Shown here piece after piece: positions 45,659 through 53,814 of a DNA stretch of 64,000 nt. Source of the DNA: Streptomyces ardesiacus (GTDB taxonomy: Bacteria; Actinomycetota; Actinomycetes; Streptomycetales; Streptomycetaceae); the NCBI RefSeq assembly GCF_003112575.1, contig NZ_BEWC01000003.1, forward strand, positions 124,001 through 188,000, in the 5' to 3' direction. How positions within the stretch are numbered: the stretch's first letter is position 1; every line of letters starts with the position of its first letter. The notes under the pieces were generated by a model that was given only the letters and a program-made list of their open reading frames with translations, was not told the DNA's origin and did not search any database. Position numbers and translations under genes: made by a program.

Positions 45659-46599
45659 GCGCTCTCCTCGGCGTGTACGGCACGCTCCTGGCGTGCGGTC
45701 GGTATGTAGGTGGCGGCGAGGGCCCGTATCTTCCCGGTGACCAGGTCCGGGGCCTCCACCGGCGTCATGTGGCCGAGGCCCGGCAGTTCGGTCAGGCCCA
45801 CGCAGTTGGGCAGCGCGGCGGCCAGCGCGCGGGCGTGCACGGGCGGTGTCAGCCGGTCCGCCGTGCCGACGACGATCTCCACGGGCATGCGCAACTCCCG
45901 TACGCCGTGGTCGAGGTCGAGCAGGTCGAGCACCTGGGACCAGCCGTGCCGCACCCGGCTCGGGCAGGCGTGCACGATCCTGGCGCAGGCCTCGACCATG
46001 TGCGGGCTCGAACCGGGGCCCATCGTCCCGTACTTGAGGATCCGCCGGGCCAGCGGCGTGACCGGGCCGAGCGGTGCCCGGGAGCCGAGGATCCGCCGGG
46101 TCAGCCAAGTGCGCGCCCGGCCCGCCCGCATCGGCACCACGGTGGCGGAGGCCACCAGCCGCGCGCTGCCCGTGCTGCACAGCAGGACGGCCGCCGCGTG
46201 TGCGCGCACCGCGGGCCGCGTCGCCGCCGCCATCAGCGTCATCCCGCCCATGGAGTGCCCGGCGATCACCGCCCGCTCGCCCGGCGCGAGGGTGGCCTCC
46301 AGGACGGCTTCGAGGTCGTCGGCGAGCGGCTCGGTGCCGTACGCCGGGTTGGCGGGGCTGCGGCCGTGGCCGCGCTGGTCGTAGGCGATGACCCGGTGCC
46401 CGGCGGCCAGTTCGCGGATCTGCGCGGCCCAGAAGGCGGTGGAGCAGCACCAGCCGTGCGCGAGGACGACCGCCGGGGCGTCCTCGGGGCCGTGCACCTC
46501 GACGTGGAGGCGGGCGCCGTCGGCGGCGGTGACGGTCAGCTCGTGGGCGGGCACGGGCGGGGCGTACGGCCCGTCGGCGACGTGCAGCAGGCGGCTCAC
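45655..46599 (-). CDS. Alpha/beta hydrolase (probable esterase)
   Basis: This 314-residue hydrolase has HGWCCSTAFW (oxyanion loop), the nucleophile elbow GHSMGGM, an acidic residue in VVGTADRLTPP, and the catalytic His in GLGHMTPVEAP. It has no signal peptide. GTG at 46599 overlaps the monooxygenase stop and its own stop overlaps the SDR start, so the three genes are tightly coupled. It could hydrolyse the ester made by the Baeyer-Villiger enzyme. Confidence 0.88.
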   Translation of the reverse strand: MSRLLHVADGPYAPPVPAHELTVTAADGARLHVEVHGPEDAPAVVLAHGWCCSTAFWAAQIRELAAGHRVIAYDQRGHGRSPANPAYGTEPLADDLEAVLEATLAPGERAVIAGHSMGGMTLMAAATRPAVRAHAAAVLLCSTGSARLVASATVVPMRAGRARTWLTRRILGSRAPLGPVTPLARRILKYGTMGPGSSPHMVEACARIVHACPSRVRHGWSQVLDLLDLDHGVRELRMPVEIVVGTADRLTPPVHARALAAALPNCVGLTELPGLGHMTPVEAPDLVTGKIRALAATYIPTARQERAVHAEESA

Positions 46600-48149
46600 G
46601 CGCTCACCCCGGCGTCCGCGTCGGCGGCCGTCGCCGTGGGCGTGGCCGTCGCCGTGCTCTCGGCCGGGGCGGGGCGCAGCACCTGGTACTCGGCGAGGTC
46701 CACGCGCCGGGTCTCGCGCCGGAACTCGGCGGTCGTGCCGGGCCAGACGGTGGTGTTGCGGCCACTGGCGTCCAGGTACCAGCTCGTGCAGCCGCCGGTG
46801 TTCCACACCGTGCGCTTCATGCGCTCCTGCACGCGGTGGTTCCAGTTGCGCACGGCGGCGGGGCGCGGGTCGAGGGCGGTGCGGCCGCCGAGGACGTTCA
46901 ACTGGCGCAGGTAGTCCGCCATGTAGTTCAACTGGGACTCGATCATGAGGATCATGGACGAGTTGCCGAGGCCGGTGTTGGGGCCGATGACGGTCATGAA
47001 GTTGGGGAACCCGGCCGCCGTGCCGCCGCGCAGTGCCTCCATGCCGCCCTTCCAGGTCTCGGCGAGGGTGCGTCCGTCCGCGCCCACGACGCGTTCGGCG
47101 ATGGGCATGTCGGTGACGTGGAAGCCGGTGCCGAAGATGATCGCGTCCGCCTCGGCCTCGGTGCCGTCGGCGGCGACCAGGGTGGACCCGCGCACCTCGC
47201 CGAGCCCGCTCGCGACCACGTCGACGTTGGGGCGGGCGAGCGCCGGGTAGTAGGTGCTGGACAGCAGGATCCGCTTGCAGCCGATGCGGTAGTCGGGGGT
47301 GAGCTTGGCGCGCAGGGCCGGGTCCTTGATGGCGGCGCCCATGTTGCGCTTGGCGATCCGCTCGACGAAGCCCAGCTCGTCGGGGTGCTTGGTGAAGGCC
47401 TGCACCTGGAGTTCCCGGATGCCCCACAGCAGCCCGCGGCGGAGCCTGGTGGTGGCGGGCACGGCCCGGTGCAGGGCGCGTTCGACGCCGCTGATGGCCC
47501 GGTCCATGCGGGGCATCACCCAGGCCGGGGTGCGCTGGAAGAGGGTGAGCCGGCCCACCTTCGGCTGGATGGACGGCACGATCTGGATGGCGGAGGCGCC
47601 GGTGCCGATCATGGCGACGCGCTTGCCGGTGAGGTCGTAGTCGTGGTCCCAGCGGGCCGAGTGGAAGACCTTGCCCGGGAAGGAGTCGAGCCCCGGGATG
47701 TCGGGGACCTTGGGGTCGGACAGCGGCCCGGTCGCGGACACGACGACGTCGGCGGTCAGCGTCCCGCGCACGGTCTCGATCTCCCACCGCAGCCGCTCGG
47801 TGTCCCACGTCATCCGCTTGACCTCCGAGTCGAAGCGGAGGTGGGGACGCAGCCCGAAGGTGTCGGTGACGTGCTCCAGGTAGGCGCGGATGTGCTCCTG
47901 CCCGGAGAAGGTGCGCGGCCACTCGGGGTTGGGCGCGAAGGAGAAGGAGTACAGGTGGGACGGTACGTCGCAGGCGCAGCCGGGGTAGCTGTTGTCGCGC
48001 CAGGTGCCGCCGACGCTGCCGGACCGCTCCAGGACGACGAAGTCGGTGATCCCCTCGCGCCGCAGCCGCACGGCGGCCCCCAGCCCGCCGAAGCCGGACC
48101 CGACCACCGCCACCCGTACGTGTTCGTGAACCTGCTCGTGCTCGGCCAT
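46596..48149 (-). CDS. Flavin-containing Baeyer-Villiger-type monooxygenase
   Basis: This 517-residue enzyme has the FAD motif GSGFGG (17-22), the Baeyer-Villiger fingerprint FPGKVFHSARWD (157-168) and the NADPH motif GTGASA near residue 182. Such enzymes insert oxygen next to a ketone to give an ester. It heads the monooxygenase-esterase-SDR operon. The order resembles the mymA operon of M. tuberculosis. It diverges from a MerR regulator, with operator-like palindromes between. Confidence 0.9.
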   Translation of the reverse strand: MAEHEQVHEHVRVAVVGSGFGGLGAAVRLRREGITDFVVLERSGSVGGTWRDNSYPGCACDVPSHLYSFSFAPNPEWPRTFSGQEHIRAYLEHVTDTFGLRPHLRFDSEVKRMTWDTERLRWEIETVRGTLTADVVVSATGPLSDPKVPDIPGLDSFPGKVFHSARWDHDYDLTGKRVAMIGTGASAIQIVPSIQPKVGRLTLFQRTPAWVMPRMDRAISGVERALHRAVPATTRLRRGLLWGIRELQVQAFTKHPDELGFVERIAKRNMGAAIKDPALRAKLTPDYRIGCKRILLSSTYYPALARPNVDVVASGLGEVRGSTLVAADGTEAEADAIIFGTGFHVTDMPIAERVVGADGRTLAETWKGGMEALRGGTAAGFPNFMTVIGPNTGLGNSSMILMIESQLNYMADYLRQLNVLGGRTALDPRPAAVRNWNHRVQERMKRTVWNTGGCTSWYLDASGRNTTVWPGTTAEFRRETRRVDLAEYQVLRPAPAESTATATPTATAADADAGVSA

Positions 48150-48199
48150 CCCGGAGCCTCCACGCTTGCCTGGACCGTCTGGAACCCGTCTCGAACCAT

Positions 48200-48239
48200 G
48201 CCAGTGAACACTGGCGCAATGGGAGCGTAGAACAGCTCC
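48200..48239. promoter_or_regulatory. Two palindromes in the monooxygenase/MerR promoter region
   Basis: GCCAGTG-AA-CACTGGC (48200-48215) has perfect 7-bp arms. GGAGC-N8-GCTCC follows at 48222-48239. They lie in the 151-bp gap between the divergent genes and are good candidates for the MerR operator. Confidence 0.6.
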
Positions 48240-48300
48240 GTACTCATGGGTAGGGGGTACGCGCGGGAAAGTTACCGGGGGTACGCCCTAAGGTCGTGAC

Positions 48301-48963
48301 GTGACCGAGAAGCGCGAATACCGCATGGAGGAACTGGCCCGGCTGGCCGGCATCACGGTGCGCACCCTGCGCTTCTACCGCGAACGCAAGCTGATCCCGC
48401 CGCCCCGCCGCGAGGGCCGCATCGCCTGGTACGACGACCACCACCTGGCCCGCCTGCGCACGATCGCGGCGCTGCTCGACCGCGGCCACACCCTGAACGG
48501 CATCGCGGAACTGGCCGACGCCTTCGACCACGGCCGCGACGTCGGCGACCTGCTGGGCCTCGGCGAACCCACCGAGGAGACCCCGGTCCGCCTCACTCCC
48601 GAGGAACTCGCGGCCCGCTTCGAGGGCGAGGTCACCCCGGAGAACCTGGCCGCCGCGATGGACCTGGGCTACCTCGGCACCGACGGCGACGAACTGGTCC
48701 ACATCAGCCACCGCCTGCTGGAGGTCTCCTCCGCCCTGGTCCGCGAGGGCATCCCGCTCGGCGAGGTCCTCCAGGCCGGCGCCCGCGTCCGCGAACACGC
48801 CGACGCCCTCGCCGAACTCTTCGCCGACCTGATCCTGCGCCACGCCCCCGAACCGGAACTCCACCGCCTGCGCCCGCTGGCCCGCAGCGTGGTGGAGGCG
48901 GAACTGTCCCTGGCGCTGGACCGCCGGATGCGGAAGGGGTCGGACCGGGCGGAGGACGCATAG
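48301..48963 (+). CDS. MerR-family transcriptional regulator
   Basis: This 220-residue MerR protein has the N-terminal winged helix YRMEELARLAGITVRTLRFYRERKLIPPPRR and the usual HHLARLRTIAALLDRGHTLNGIAEL segment. A longer, non-metal C-terminal effector domain follows. No metal-binding Cys pattern is present, so an organic inducer is likely. It begins at GTG 48301 and diverges from the monooxygenase operon, which it probably controls. Confidence 0.88.
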   Translation: MTEKREYRMEELARLAGITVRTLRFYRERKLIPPPRREGRIAWYDDHHLARLRTIAALLDRGHTLNGIAELADAFDHGRDVGDLLGLGEPTEETPVRLTPEELAARFEGEVTPENLAAAMDLGYLGTDGDELVHISHRLLEVSSALVREGIPLGEVLQAGARVREHADALAELFADLILRHAPEPELHRLRPLARSVVEAELSLALDRRMRKGSDRAEDA

Positions 48964-48970
48964 CCGGCGG

Positions 48971-49774
48971 TCAGCGGTCGTAGACCACCGTGACCGGCGC
49001 GTGGTCGGACCAGCGCTCGGCGTGCGTGGCGGCGCGCTCGACGTACCCCTTGAGCGCCCTGGCGGCCAGGCCCGGGGTGGCGGCGTGCAGGTCGATCCGC
49101 CACCCGCTGTCGTTGTCGAAGGCCCGCCCCCGGTACGACCACCACGAGTACGGCCCCTCGACGTCCGGGTGCAGGGAGCGGACGACGTCCACGTAGCCGC
49201 CGTCGGCCGGGTCCAGGACCCGGCCGAGCCATTCCCGTTCCTCCGGCAGGAACCCGGAGTTCTTCTTGTTGGCGCGCCAGTTCTTCAGGTCGGCCTCGCG
49301 GTGGGCGATGTTCCAGTCGCCGCAGACGACGACCTCGCGCCCCTCGGCGGCGGAGCGCTCGCGCAGTTCCTTGAGGTAGGCGAGGAACTCCCCCATGAAG
49401 CGGACCTTCTCGTCCTGGCGCTCGGTGCCGACCTCGCCGGAGGGCAGGTAGAGGGAGGCGACCGTCACACCGGGCAGGTCGGCCTCGACGTAGCGGCCGG
49501 CGGTGTCGAACTCCGCCGAGCCGAAACCGACGCGGACGGCGTCGGGCTCACGGCGCGTGTACAGCGAGACCCCCGCGCGGCCCTTCGCGGCGGCGGGGGC
49601 GTGCGTCACGTGCCAGCCCTCGGGGGTGCGGACGTGTTCCGGCACCTGCTCGGGCTCGGCCCGCACCTCCTGGAGGCACAGCACATCGGCGGAGGTGTCG
49701 GCGAGCCACGGCACGAAGCCCTTCTTCGCGGCGGCGCGCAGACCGTTCACGTTTACGGAGGTCACGGTGAGCAC
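48971..49774 (-). CDS. xthA: Exodeoxyribonuclease III (AP endonuclease)
   Basis: This 267-residue enzyme matches ExoIII in length and motifs: SVNVNGLRAA, CLQEVRAE, GDWNIAHREAD, and the C-terminal SDHAPV with the catalytic His. It cuts at abasic sites in base excision repair. The GTG at 49774 begins VLTVTSVN; a second GTG at 49765 is possible. It is convergent with the MerR gene, 8 bp apart. Confidence 0.93.
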   Translation of the reverse strand: MLTVTSVNVNGLRAAAKKGFVPWLADTSADVLCLQEVRAEPEQVPEHVRTPEGWHVTHAPAAAKGRAGVSLYTRREPDAVRVGFGSAEFDTAGRYVEADLPGVTVASLYLPSGEVGTERQDEKVRFMGEFLAYLKELRERSAAEGREVVVCGDWNIAHREADLKNWRANKKNSGFLPEEREWLGRVLDPADGGYVDVVRSLHPDVEGPYSWWSYRGRAFDNDSGWRIDLHAATPGLAARALKGYVERAATHAERWSDHAPVTVVYDR

Positions 49775-49841
49775 CAGGGCACGATACCGGCACACTGGAC
49801 ATCGTCCCTCTCCGGATACGCATCGATTTACGGTAGGAAGC

Positions 49842-50333
49842 ATGAACATACGCCGGGTCCCCTTCGACCACCCCGACGCCGTGAAGCTCAACGACGAGGT
49901 CCAGGCCGAGTACGACCTCCGCTACGGCGACGGCGGCGACGCGACGTCCCTGGCCCCGTCCGACTTCGCACCGCCGAACGGCCTGTACCTGGTCGCCTAC
50001 GACGAGAACGGCGCCCCGGTCGCCTCCGGCGGCTGGCGCAGCCAGGACGCCAACGACGAGGGCAATCTCGACGGGGACGCCGAGCTGAAGCGGATGTTCG
50101 TGACCGAGCAGGTGCGCGGACGCGGGCTGGCCCGGCGGATCCTGGCCGCCCTGGAGGAGGACGCCCGGGCCGCGGGCCGGACCCGGATGGTCCTGGAGAC
50201 CGGCACCAAGCAGCCGGAGGCCGTGGCCCTGTACACCTCCAGCGGCTACGAGCCCTGCGTGAAGTTCGGCTACTACCGCTTCCACGAGGACAGCCTCTGC
50301 TACGCGAAGGCCCTCCGGGACCAGCGGAGCTAG
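49842..50333 (+). CDS. GNAT-family N-acetyltransferase
   Basis: This 163-residue acetyltransferase has ELKRMFVTEQVRGRGLARRIL (motif A) and ALYTSSGYEPC (motif B). Similarity to GNAT proteins from antibiotic-producing actinomycetes is likely, but the substrate is unknown. The ATG at 49842 has AGGAAG upstream. A large hairpin follows at once. Confidence 0.87.
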   Translation: MNIRRVPFDHPDAVKLNDEVQAEYDLRYGDGGDATSLAPSDFAPPNGLYLVAYDENGAPVASGGWRSQDANDEGNLDGDAELKRMFVTEQVRGRGLARRILAALEEDARAAGRTRMVLETGTKQPEAVALYTSSGYEPCVKFGYYRFHEDSLCYAKALRDQRS

Positions 50334-50339
50334 AACACG

Positions 50340-50382
50340 ACGAAGGTCCCGCCCGATCGTAAGGATCGGACGGGACCTTCGT
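50340..50382. terminator. Strong bidirectional hairpin between GNAT gene and tRNA
   Basis: ACGAAGGTCCCG pairs with CGGGACCTTCGT, and after one mismatch CCGATC pairs with GATCGG, around a 5-base loop. It lies just after the GNAT stop (50333) and just after the 3' end of the minus-strand tRNA. Confidence 0.8.
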
Positions 50383-50391
50383 CAATGTGCG

Positions 50392-50465
50392 TGGACCTGA
50401 GGGGATTTGAACCCCTGGCCCCCTCGATGCGAACGAGGTGCGCTACCGGACTGCGCCACAGGCCC
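50392..50465 (-). tRNA. tRNA-Ala (anticodon CGC)
   Basis: On the minus strand a 74-nt cloverleaf runs from GGGCCTG to the A73 discriminator. The acceptor pairs are GGGCCTG/CAGGTCC. The anticodon stem CCTCG/CGAGG encloses TTCGCAT, giving anticodon CGC, which reads GCG (Ala). The T arm GGGGTTCAAATCCCC is canonical. CCA is not encoded. Confidence 0.95.
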
Positions 50466-50479
50466 TTGCAACGAGTGAA

Positions 50480-50507
50480 ACTTTAGCACCCCGACGGGCC
50501 TGCTCAA
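50480..50507 (-). promoter_or_regulatory. tRNA-Ala promoter
   Basis: Read on the minus strand, TTGAGC (50502-50507) and TAAAGT (50480-50485) are 16 bases apart, close to the Streptomyces principal sigma factor consensus. Transcription would start a few bases before the tRNA 5' end. Confidence 0.6.
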
Positions 50508-50544
50508 AAATCGCTTCCCGGGGCCGCGGCCGAGGCGGCCCCGG
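50506..50544 (-). terminator. Intrinsic terminator of sepX
   Basis: CCGGGGCCGC pairs with GCGGCCCCGG in a perfect 10-bp stem with a 7-base loop. On the minus strand it is followed by GAAGCGATTTTT, giving a T-tract, which is rare in this genome. It ends the sepX transcript 7 bp after the stop. Confidence 0.75.
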
Positions 50545-50550
50545 TCGCGG

Positions 50551-51828
50551 CTACTCGTTGGCCGCGCGGGGACGGTCGCCGTCCTCGTACTGGTCGAAGA
50601 GCGGTGTGCGGCCCCGCTCCCTGGCCCGGCGGGCGGACGCCGCGCGGCGGGCGTCGCTGCGGCCCGGGGCCTGCGGGCGCTCGTCGGCGTGGGCGGCCGG
50701 GCCCTCCTCGGCGCGGTCCGCCGGACGGTCCCGCTCCGGGGCGGTGGCCCGGGCGGCGTCCTCCCCGTCGGGCACGACGGCGCTGGAGCGTGCCGAACTC
50801 CACGCGTCCGGCGCGGCGAGGTCCACGTCGGGGGTCGCGCGGGGAGCGACCGGCGCGGTCACGTAGGTGGGCAGGGGCACCGGGACCGGGTCCCAGCTCT
50901 CGCCCTGCGGACGGCCCCGGCGTTCCCGCTGCTGGTCGACCCACTCGGCGTGGTCGGTCTGCTCGACCAGTGCCCGCCGGTCCGCGGCGAGCGCCGACAT
51001 CCCGGCACCGGGCTCCACGTCGGGGCCGTCGTCCGGCTCCTCGGCGTCGAGGTCGCCGACGGGTCCGCCGGGGTCGGCGGGTCCGCGGCGGCGCGGACGC
51101 GGGTCACGGTCGCGCAGGCGCTGCGCGGCGGCCTCGGCCTGGCGTCGGTCCATGTGGAAGGCGAAGCGGCGGCGCTCCTGGGCGCGCAGATGGGCGATGT
51201 AGGCGCTGAGCAGCAGCGCGGGCACGCCCGGCGCCCACAGGAACGCGAGCCCGCCGACCGCCGCGACGACCGAGCCGAGCGTGAAGGCCAGGAAGAGCAT
51301 CACCGTCGTACGCCGACGGCGGGCGAGGACCTTGGTGCGCCGCGCCCGCGCCGCGGCGGCCCCCGGAGACAGAGGTGCGCGCCGGGCCTGCGGCACCCGC
51401 CCCCGCGCCGGTGCCGCGCCGGGTCCGGCCGGGTGGGCGGATTCCGCGGACTGCCCGGCTCTCGGCCCGTGGCCGGATCCGCCCGGCTCGGGGCGCGCCG
51501 CCTCCGGCCGCTCCGCCGCCGGCCGCGCCGGCACCGGGCGGGTGTGCCGCCGGGTCCTGGACACGGCGAAGGCCCGGACGTCCACCGAGTCGGTGACGGC
51601 GTCCGGGGCGTCGGCGTCGGGCTCCGCCTCGTCGGCGGTGCGCGACCGCAGGTCCTTGGCGTACCGGCGCTCCATGCCCGCCCGTCCGGACAGGAGCCGG
51701 ATGGCGGTACTGAAGCGTTCCGTCGGACGGGCCTCGTTCAGCTCGTCCTGCCTACGGAGCCACATCGGCACCAAGTAGGCGGCCCAGGCCCCGACGATGA
51801 CTGCGTAGATGAGGCCGCTGCTGCTCAC
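50551..51828 (-). CDS. sepX: Divisome-associated membrane protein SepX (GlpR)
   Basis: This 425-residue protein starts SSSGLIYAVIVGAWAAYLVPMWLRR, an N-terminal helix and adjacent motif typical of SepX/GlpR. A long disordered Pro/Arg/Ala-rich stretch follows, then two helices (about 175-215: MLFLAFTLGSVVAAVGGLAFLW ...). The C-terminus is a charged, low-complexity tail with a PTYVTAP motif. SepX stabilises the divisome in Streptomyces; the corynebacterial orthologue GlpR is the membrane receptor of the gephyrin-like Glp. The nearby MoeA-like gene and rimJ match that conserved neighbourhood. The start is GTG 51828. Confidence 0.82.
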   Translation of the reverse strand: MSSSGLIYAVIVGAWAAYLVPMWLRRQDELNEARPTERFSTAIRLLSGRAGMERRYAKDLRSRTADEAEPDADAPDAVTDSVDVRAFAVSRTRRHTRPVPARPAAERPEAARPEPGGSGHGPRAGQSAESAHPAGPGAAPARGRVPQARRAPLSPGAAAARARRTKVLARRRRTTVMLFLAFTLGSVVAAVGGLAFLWAPGVPALLLSAYIAHLRAQERRRFAFHMDRRQAEAAAQRLRDRDPRPRRRGPADPGGPVGDLDAEEPDDGPDVEPGAGMSALAADRRALVEQTDHAEWVDQQRERRGRPQGESWDPVPVPLPTYVTAPVAPRATPDVDLAAPDAWSSARSSAVVPDGEDAARATAPERDRPADRAEEGPAAHADERPQAPGRSDARRAASARRARERGRTPLFDQYEDGDRPRAANE

Positions 51829-52005
51829 GCCTCACACGGTAGAGGGGTTTGCATGAGGCCATCCGCCAATTGGGCCGGTGTGTCGCACGATCTGGCTGAT
51901 ATTTCGAACTTTTCTTGTGACCGATCCGATCAACCGACTGTCAGGAACGGGAAATGATCCGTTTCGGGACGGTCAAGGCGCGATCAAATTCGAACGTTTA
52001 TTCAA

Positions 52006-52683
52006 TTACCCCGGACTTCCGCTGTTTCCGGTGCTCCCCGTGCTCCCGGTGTTCCCCGCGTTCGGCGCGCCGCCCCGCCGTGACCGGTGCCAGCGTCGCA
52101 GCAGGCCCTCGGGAACCTCTTCCGCGGTGAGCGCGAAGACGAGGTGGTCCCGCCAGGCCCCGTCGATGTGCAGATAACGCGGCCGCAGACCCTCCTCGCG
52201 GAATCCGAGTTTCTCCACGACGCGGCGGCTGGGCATGTTCTCGGGGCGAATGCAGACCTCGACCCGGTGCAGTCCGACGGTGCGGAAACAGTGGTCCACG
52301 GCCATCGCCACGGCCGTCGGCATCACCCCGCGCCCGGCCACCGCCTCGTCCACCCAGTAACCGACGTGCCCGGAGCACATCGAGCCCCAGGTGATGCCGG
52401 CCACCGTCAACTGGCCGACCAGCCGGCCCCGGTACTCGATGACGAAGGGCAGCATCCGGCCCGCGTGGGCCTCGGAGCGCAGGTGCCGCACCATCTGGCG
52501 GTACGTCGGCCGGTGCGCGATCGGGCCGCCGGGCCCGGGCGGCGGGATGGTGGCCTCCCACGGGCGCAGCCAGTCCCGGTTGCGCCGGTTGACCTCGCGC
52601 CAGGTCCGTTGGTCGCGCAGCCTTATCGGCCTCAGGACGACGTCGCCGTCCGTCAGCTCGACGGGCCAGGACGGGCCGTTCAG
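52006..52683 (-). CDS. RimJ-like GNAT acetyltransferase
   Basis: This 225-residue protein has RimJ/RimL motifs: DVVLRPIRLRD, GHVGYWVDEAVAGRGVMPTAV and ENMPSRRVVEKLGFREEG. The C-terminus ends in a Gly/Ser/Thr/Asn repeat. No ATG, GTG or TTG occurs in frame anywhere near the domain start. A CTG at 52683 overlaps the mog stop (CTGA) and has GGTGGGGG upstream, so it is the likely start. It sits in the conserved galU-glp-rimJ-sepX neighbourhood; its protein target is unknown. Confidence 0.82.
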   Translation of the reverse strand: MNGPSWPVELTDGDVVLRPIRLRDQRTWREVNRRNRDWLRPWEATIPPPGPGGPIAHRPTYRQMVRHLRSEAHAGRMLPFVIEYRGRLVGQLTVAGITWGSMCSGHVGYWVDEAVAGRGVMPTAVAMAVDHCFRTVGLHRVEVCIRPENMPSRRVVEKLGFREEGLRPRYLHIDGAWRDHLVFALTAEEVPEGLLRRWHRSRRGGAPNAGNTGSTGSTGNSGSPG

Positions 52684-53219
52684 CTCGCACCCCCACCGCT
52701 GGCGGGTCTCGGGTGGTCGCCGCCGCGCAACTGGTCCACGGCGTGCCGCAGCAGCGGCTCCAGCACGGCGAGGCCGTCCCTCACCCCGCCGGAGGAACCC
52801 GGCAGGTTGACGATCAGCGTGCTCCCGGCGACTCCGGCCAGTCCCCTGGAGAGCACCGCGGTGGGCACCTTGTCCCGGCCGTACGCCCGGATCGCCTCCG
52901 CGATGCCCGGCACCTCGTAGTCGATCACCGCGCGGGTCGCCTCGGGGGTGCGGTCGGTGGGCGAGACGCCGGTGCCGCCGGTCGTGACGATCACGTCGTA
53001 GCCCGCGTCGGCGCCCGCGCGGAGGGCGGCTTCGACCGGGTCTCCGTCGGGGACGACCCGGGGGCCGTCGACGGCGAAGCCGAAGCGGCGCAGCCCCTCG
53101 GCGACCAGTGGCCCGCCCTTGTCCTCGTAGACACCGGCGGCGGCCCGGTTGGACGCCGTGACGACCAGGGCCGCGTACGGCCCGAGGAGGGCGCCGCCCC
53201 ACGCCTCTTCCTGCGTCAT
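52680..53219 (-). CDS. mog: MogA/MoaB-type molybdopterin adenylyltransferase
   Basis: This 179-residue protein has the MoCF fold with [35 protein letters not shown] and [13 protein letters not shown]. It adenylates molybdopterin in molybdenum cofactor synthesis. The ATG overlaps the moaC stop (ATGA). The downstream RimJ-like gene overlaps its stop in turn. Confidence 0.92.
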   Translation of the reverse strand: MTQEEAWGGALLGPYAALVVTASNRAAAGVYEDKGGPLVAEGLRRFGFAVDGPRVVPDGDPVEAALRAGADAGYDVIVTTGGTGVSPTDRTPEATRAVIDYEVPGIAEAIRAYGRDKVPTAVLSRGLAGVAGSTLIVNLPGSSGGVRDGLAVLEPLLRHAVDQLRGGDHPRPASGGGAS

Positions 53220-53728
53220 GACCGGTTCCAGTCGCCGGACTTGCCGCCCGTCTTCTGCTCCACCCGCACGTCCGTGATGACCGCTCCCTTGTCGACCGCC
53301 TTGACCATGTCGACCACGGTGAGCGCGGCGACGGAGACCGCGGTCAGCGCCTCCATCTCGACACCCGTGCGATCCGTCGTCTTCACCGTGGCGGTGATCT
53401 CCACGGCGTCGTCCGCGACCGACAGGTCCAGTTTCACACCGGAGACCGCCAGCGGGTGGCACAGGGGGATCAGGTCGGGGGTGCGCTTGGCGCCCATGAT
53501 GCCCGCGATCCGGGCGGTGGCCAGGGCGTCGCCCTTCGGTACGCCCTCGCCGCGCAGCAGCTCGACCACGCGGGGCGCGACGAGGACGCGTCCGCTGGCG
53601 CGGGCGGTGCGGGCGGTCACGTCCTTGCCGGACACGTCGACCATCCGGGCGGCGCCCGCCTCGTCGATGTGCGTCAGCCGGTCCTGCGGGTCCTGTCCGC
53701 TCCCGGACGGTCGGTCCTGCGTACTCAT
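53216..53728 (-). CDS. moaC: Cyclic pyranopterin monophosphate synthase
   Basis: This 170-residue MoaC has [31 protein letters not shown] and [23 protein letters not shown], with the conserved catalytic Lys and Asp. It catalyses the second step of molybdopterin synthesis with MoaA. The ATG at 53728 lies 86 bp after the moeA-like gene; mog follows with a 4-base overlap. Confidence 0.94.
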   Translation of the reverse strand: MSTQDRPSGSGQDPQDRLTHIDEAGAARMVDVSGKDVTARTARASGRVLVAPRVVELLRGEGVPKGDALATARIAGIMGAKRTPDLIPLCHPLAVSGVKLDLSVADDAVEITATVKTTDRTGVEMEALTAVSVAALTVVDMVKAVDKGAVITDVRVEQKTGGKSGDWNRS

Positions 53729-53814
53729 GCTCGTGTGGCGCTCCCGGTCCTGGCCCGGCGCGGTGCGGCGCGCGGGCCTGCTGTGCGCGACACGGTACCG
53801 CCATCGGGGGCCGG

